64,000 nucleotides of DNA, taken from an uncultured Clostridia bacterium. Its GTDB lineage: Bacteria > Bacillota > Clostridia > TANB77 > CAG-508. This document shows, piece after piece, positions 63,930 to 64,000 of the stretch (position 1 is the stretch's first letter; each line of letters begins with the position of its first letter). Made by a program: the position numbers and the translations under genes. The DNA is taken from positions 1 to 64,000 of the forward strand of contig CALXWL010000002.1 in assembly GCA_944392385.1 (NCBI GenBank). The letters are read 5' to 3'. The notes beneath the pieces are model-generated. The model saw nothing but the letters and a program-made list of their open reading frames with translations. It made no database searches and had not been told where the DNA came from.

Positions 63930-64000
63930 TTACTCCTTAATTTCTAAATTTGCAAACCTTGCCATTAGTCTTTTATGTCCTGCTTTTTCAAATGAGATGT
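63930..64000 (-). CDS. pcrA: C-terminal end of PcrA-type DNA helicase (partial)
   Basis: Only 22 codons are in the window. They read ISFEKAGHKRLMARFANLEI before the last two codons and the stop, matching the C-terminal end of PcrA (IxFDKVGxKKLMANFA-type). The rest of the gene lies beyond the right edge. Confidence 0.6.
   Translation of the reverse strand, partial: ISFEKAGHKRLMARFANLEIKE

Overview
The window comes from a very low-GC, endospore-forming member of the Clostridia, probably an uncultured gut-type lineage. Evidence: a sigma-G gene, a CwlD-type cortex amidase, two small coat-like proteins, MecA, LCP and DUF881 proteins, AT-rich codon use with AGA as the main arginine codon, strong AGGAGG ribosome binding sites, and several TTG and GTG starts. 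I cannot name a genus.

Layout. 1-3.6 kb is an accessory patch: two paralogous coiled-coil proteins, a 5'-truncated dinD, and a decayed duplicate of the fhs promoter and 5' end. 3.5-20 kb is core: fhs, cwlD, a GGDEF protein, mreD-mrdA-minC, a YkvI-type transporter, a DUF5711 protein, CvpA, and a division cluster (ftsQ, two DUF881 genes, sbp) next to murA. murA is split by a 9.42-kb integrative element (about 21,022-30,445) that encodes a large serine integrase, a membrane-anchored thermonuclease with a DUF3006-like neighbour, a RusA-like resolvase, a replication-relaxation-type protein, and a SIR2 + coiled-coil-TIR gene pair that looks like antiphage cargo. 30.8-33 kb holds fragments of a related older element, a Bro-N remnant and an EndA-like nuclease. 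33-64 kb is mostly core: tRNA-Arg(TCT), an LCP protein, a DacF-like protein, comEA, sigG, add, a DnaJ-like protein, an HD-GYP regulator, two giant SdrD-B-like surface proteins, galM, a sortase, ispG-ispH, the radC-mreB-mreC-purB run, mecA, an M23 peptidase, coat proteins and the 3' end of pcrA.

The most striking observation is translational. Five conserved genes (fhs, cwlD, the DnaJ-like gene, mreB and the YkvI gene) are broken by six one-base insertions. All six are a C placed exactly in front of a GGN glycine codon, so that the broken frame reads CGG at that point. By eye, these six are the only in-frame CGG codons in the 64 kb, although the CGG trinucleotide occurs more than 50 times out of frame in coding DNA. 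Skipping the C, or reading CGGN as a four-base glycine codon, restores the conserved protein every time. Either CGG is an unassigned or +1-shifting codon in this organism, or there is a remarkably phase-specific sequence artefact.

Other notable points: the serine-integrase att sites can be reconstructed to a GG core that restores a 416-codon murA; the integrase C-terminus is exchanged on integration; two copies of a roughly 175-nt structured element have compensating stem changes and lie in divergent intergenic regions; and a DacF-like protein has SxxN in place of the catalytic SxxK.
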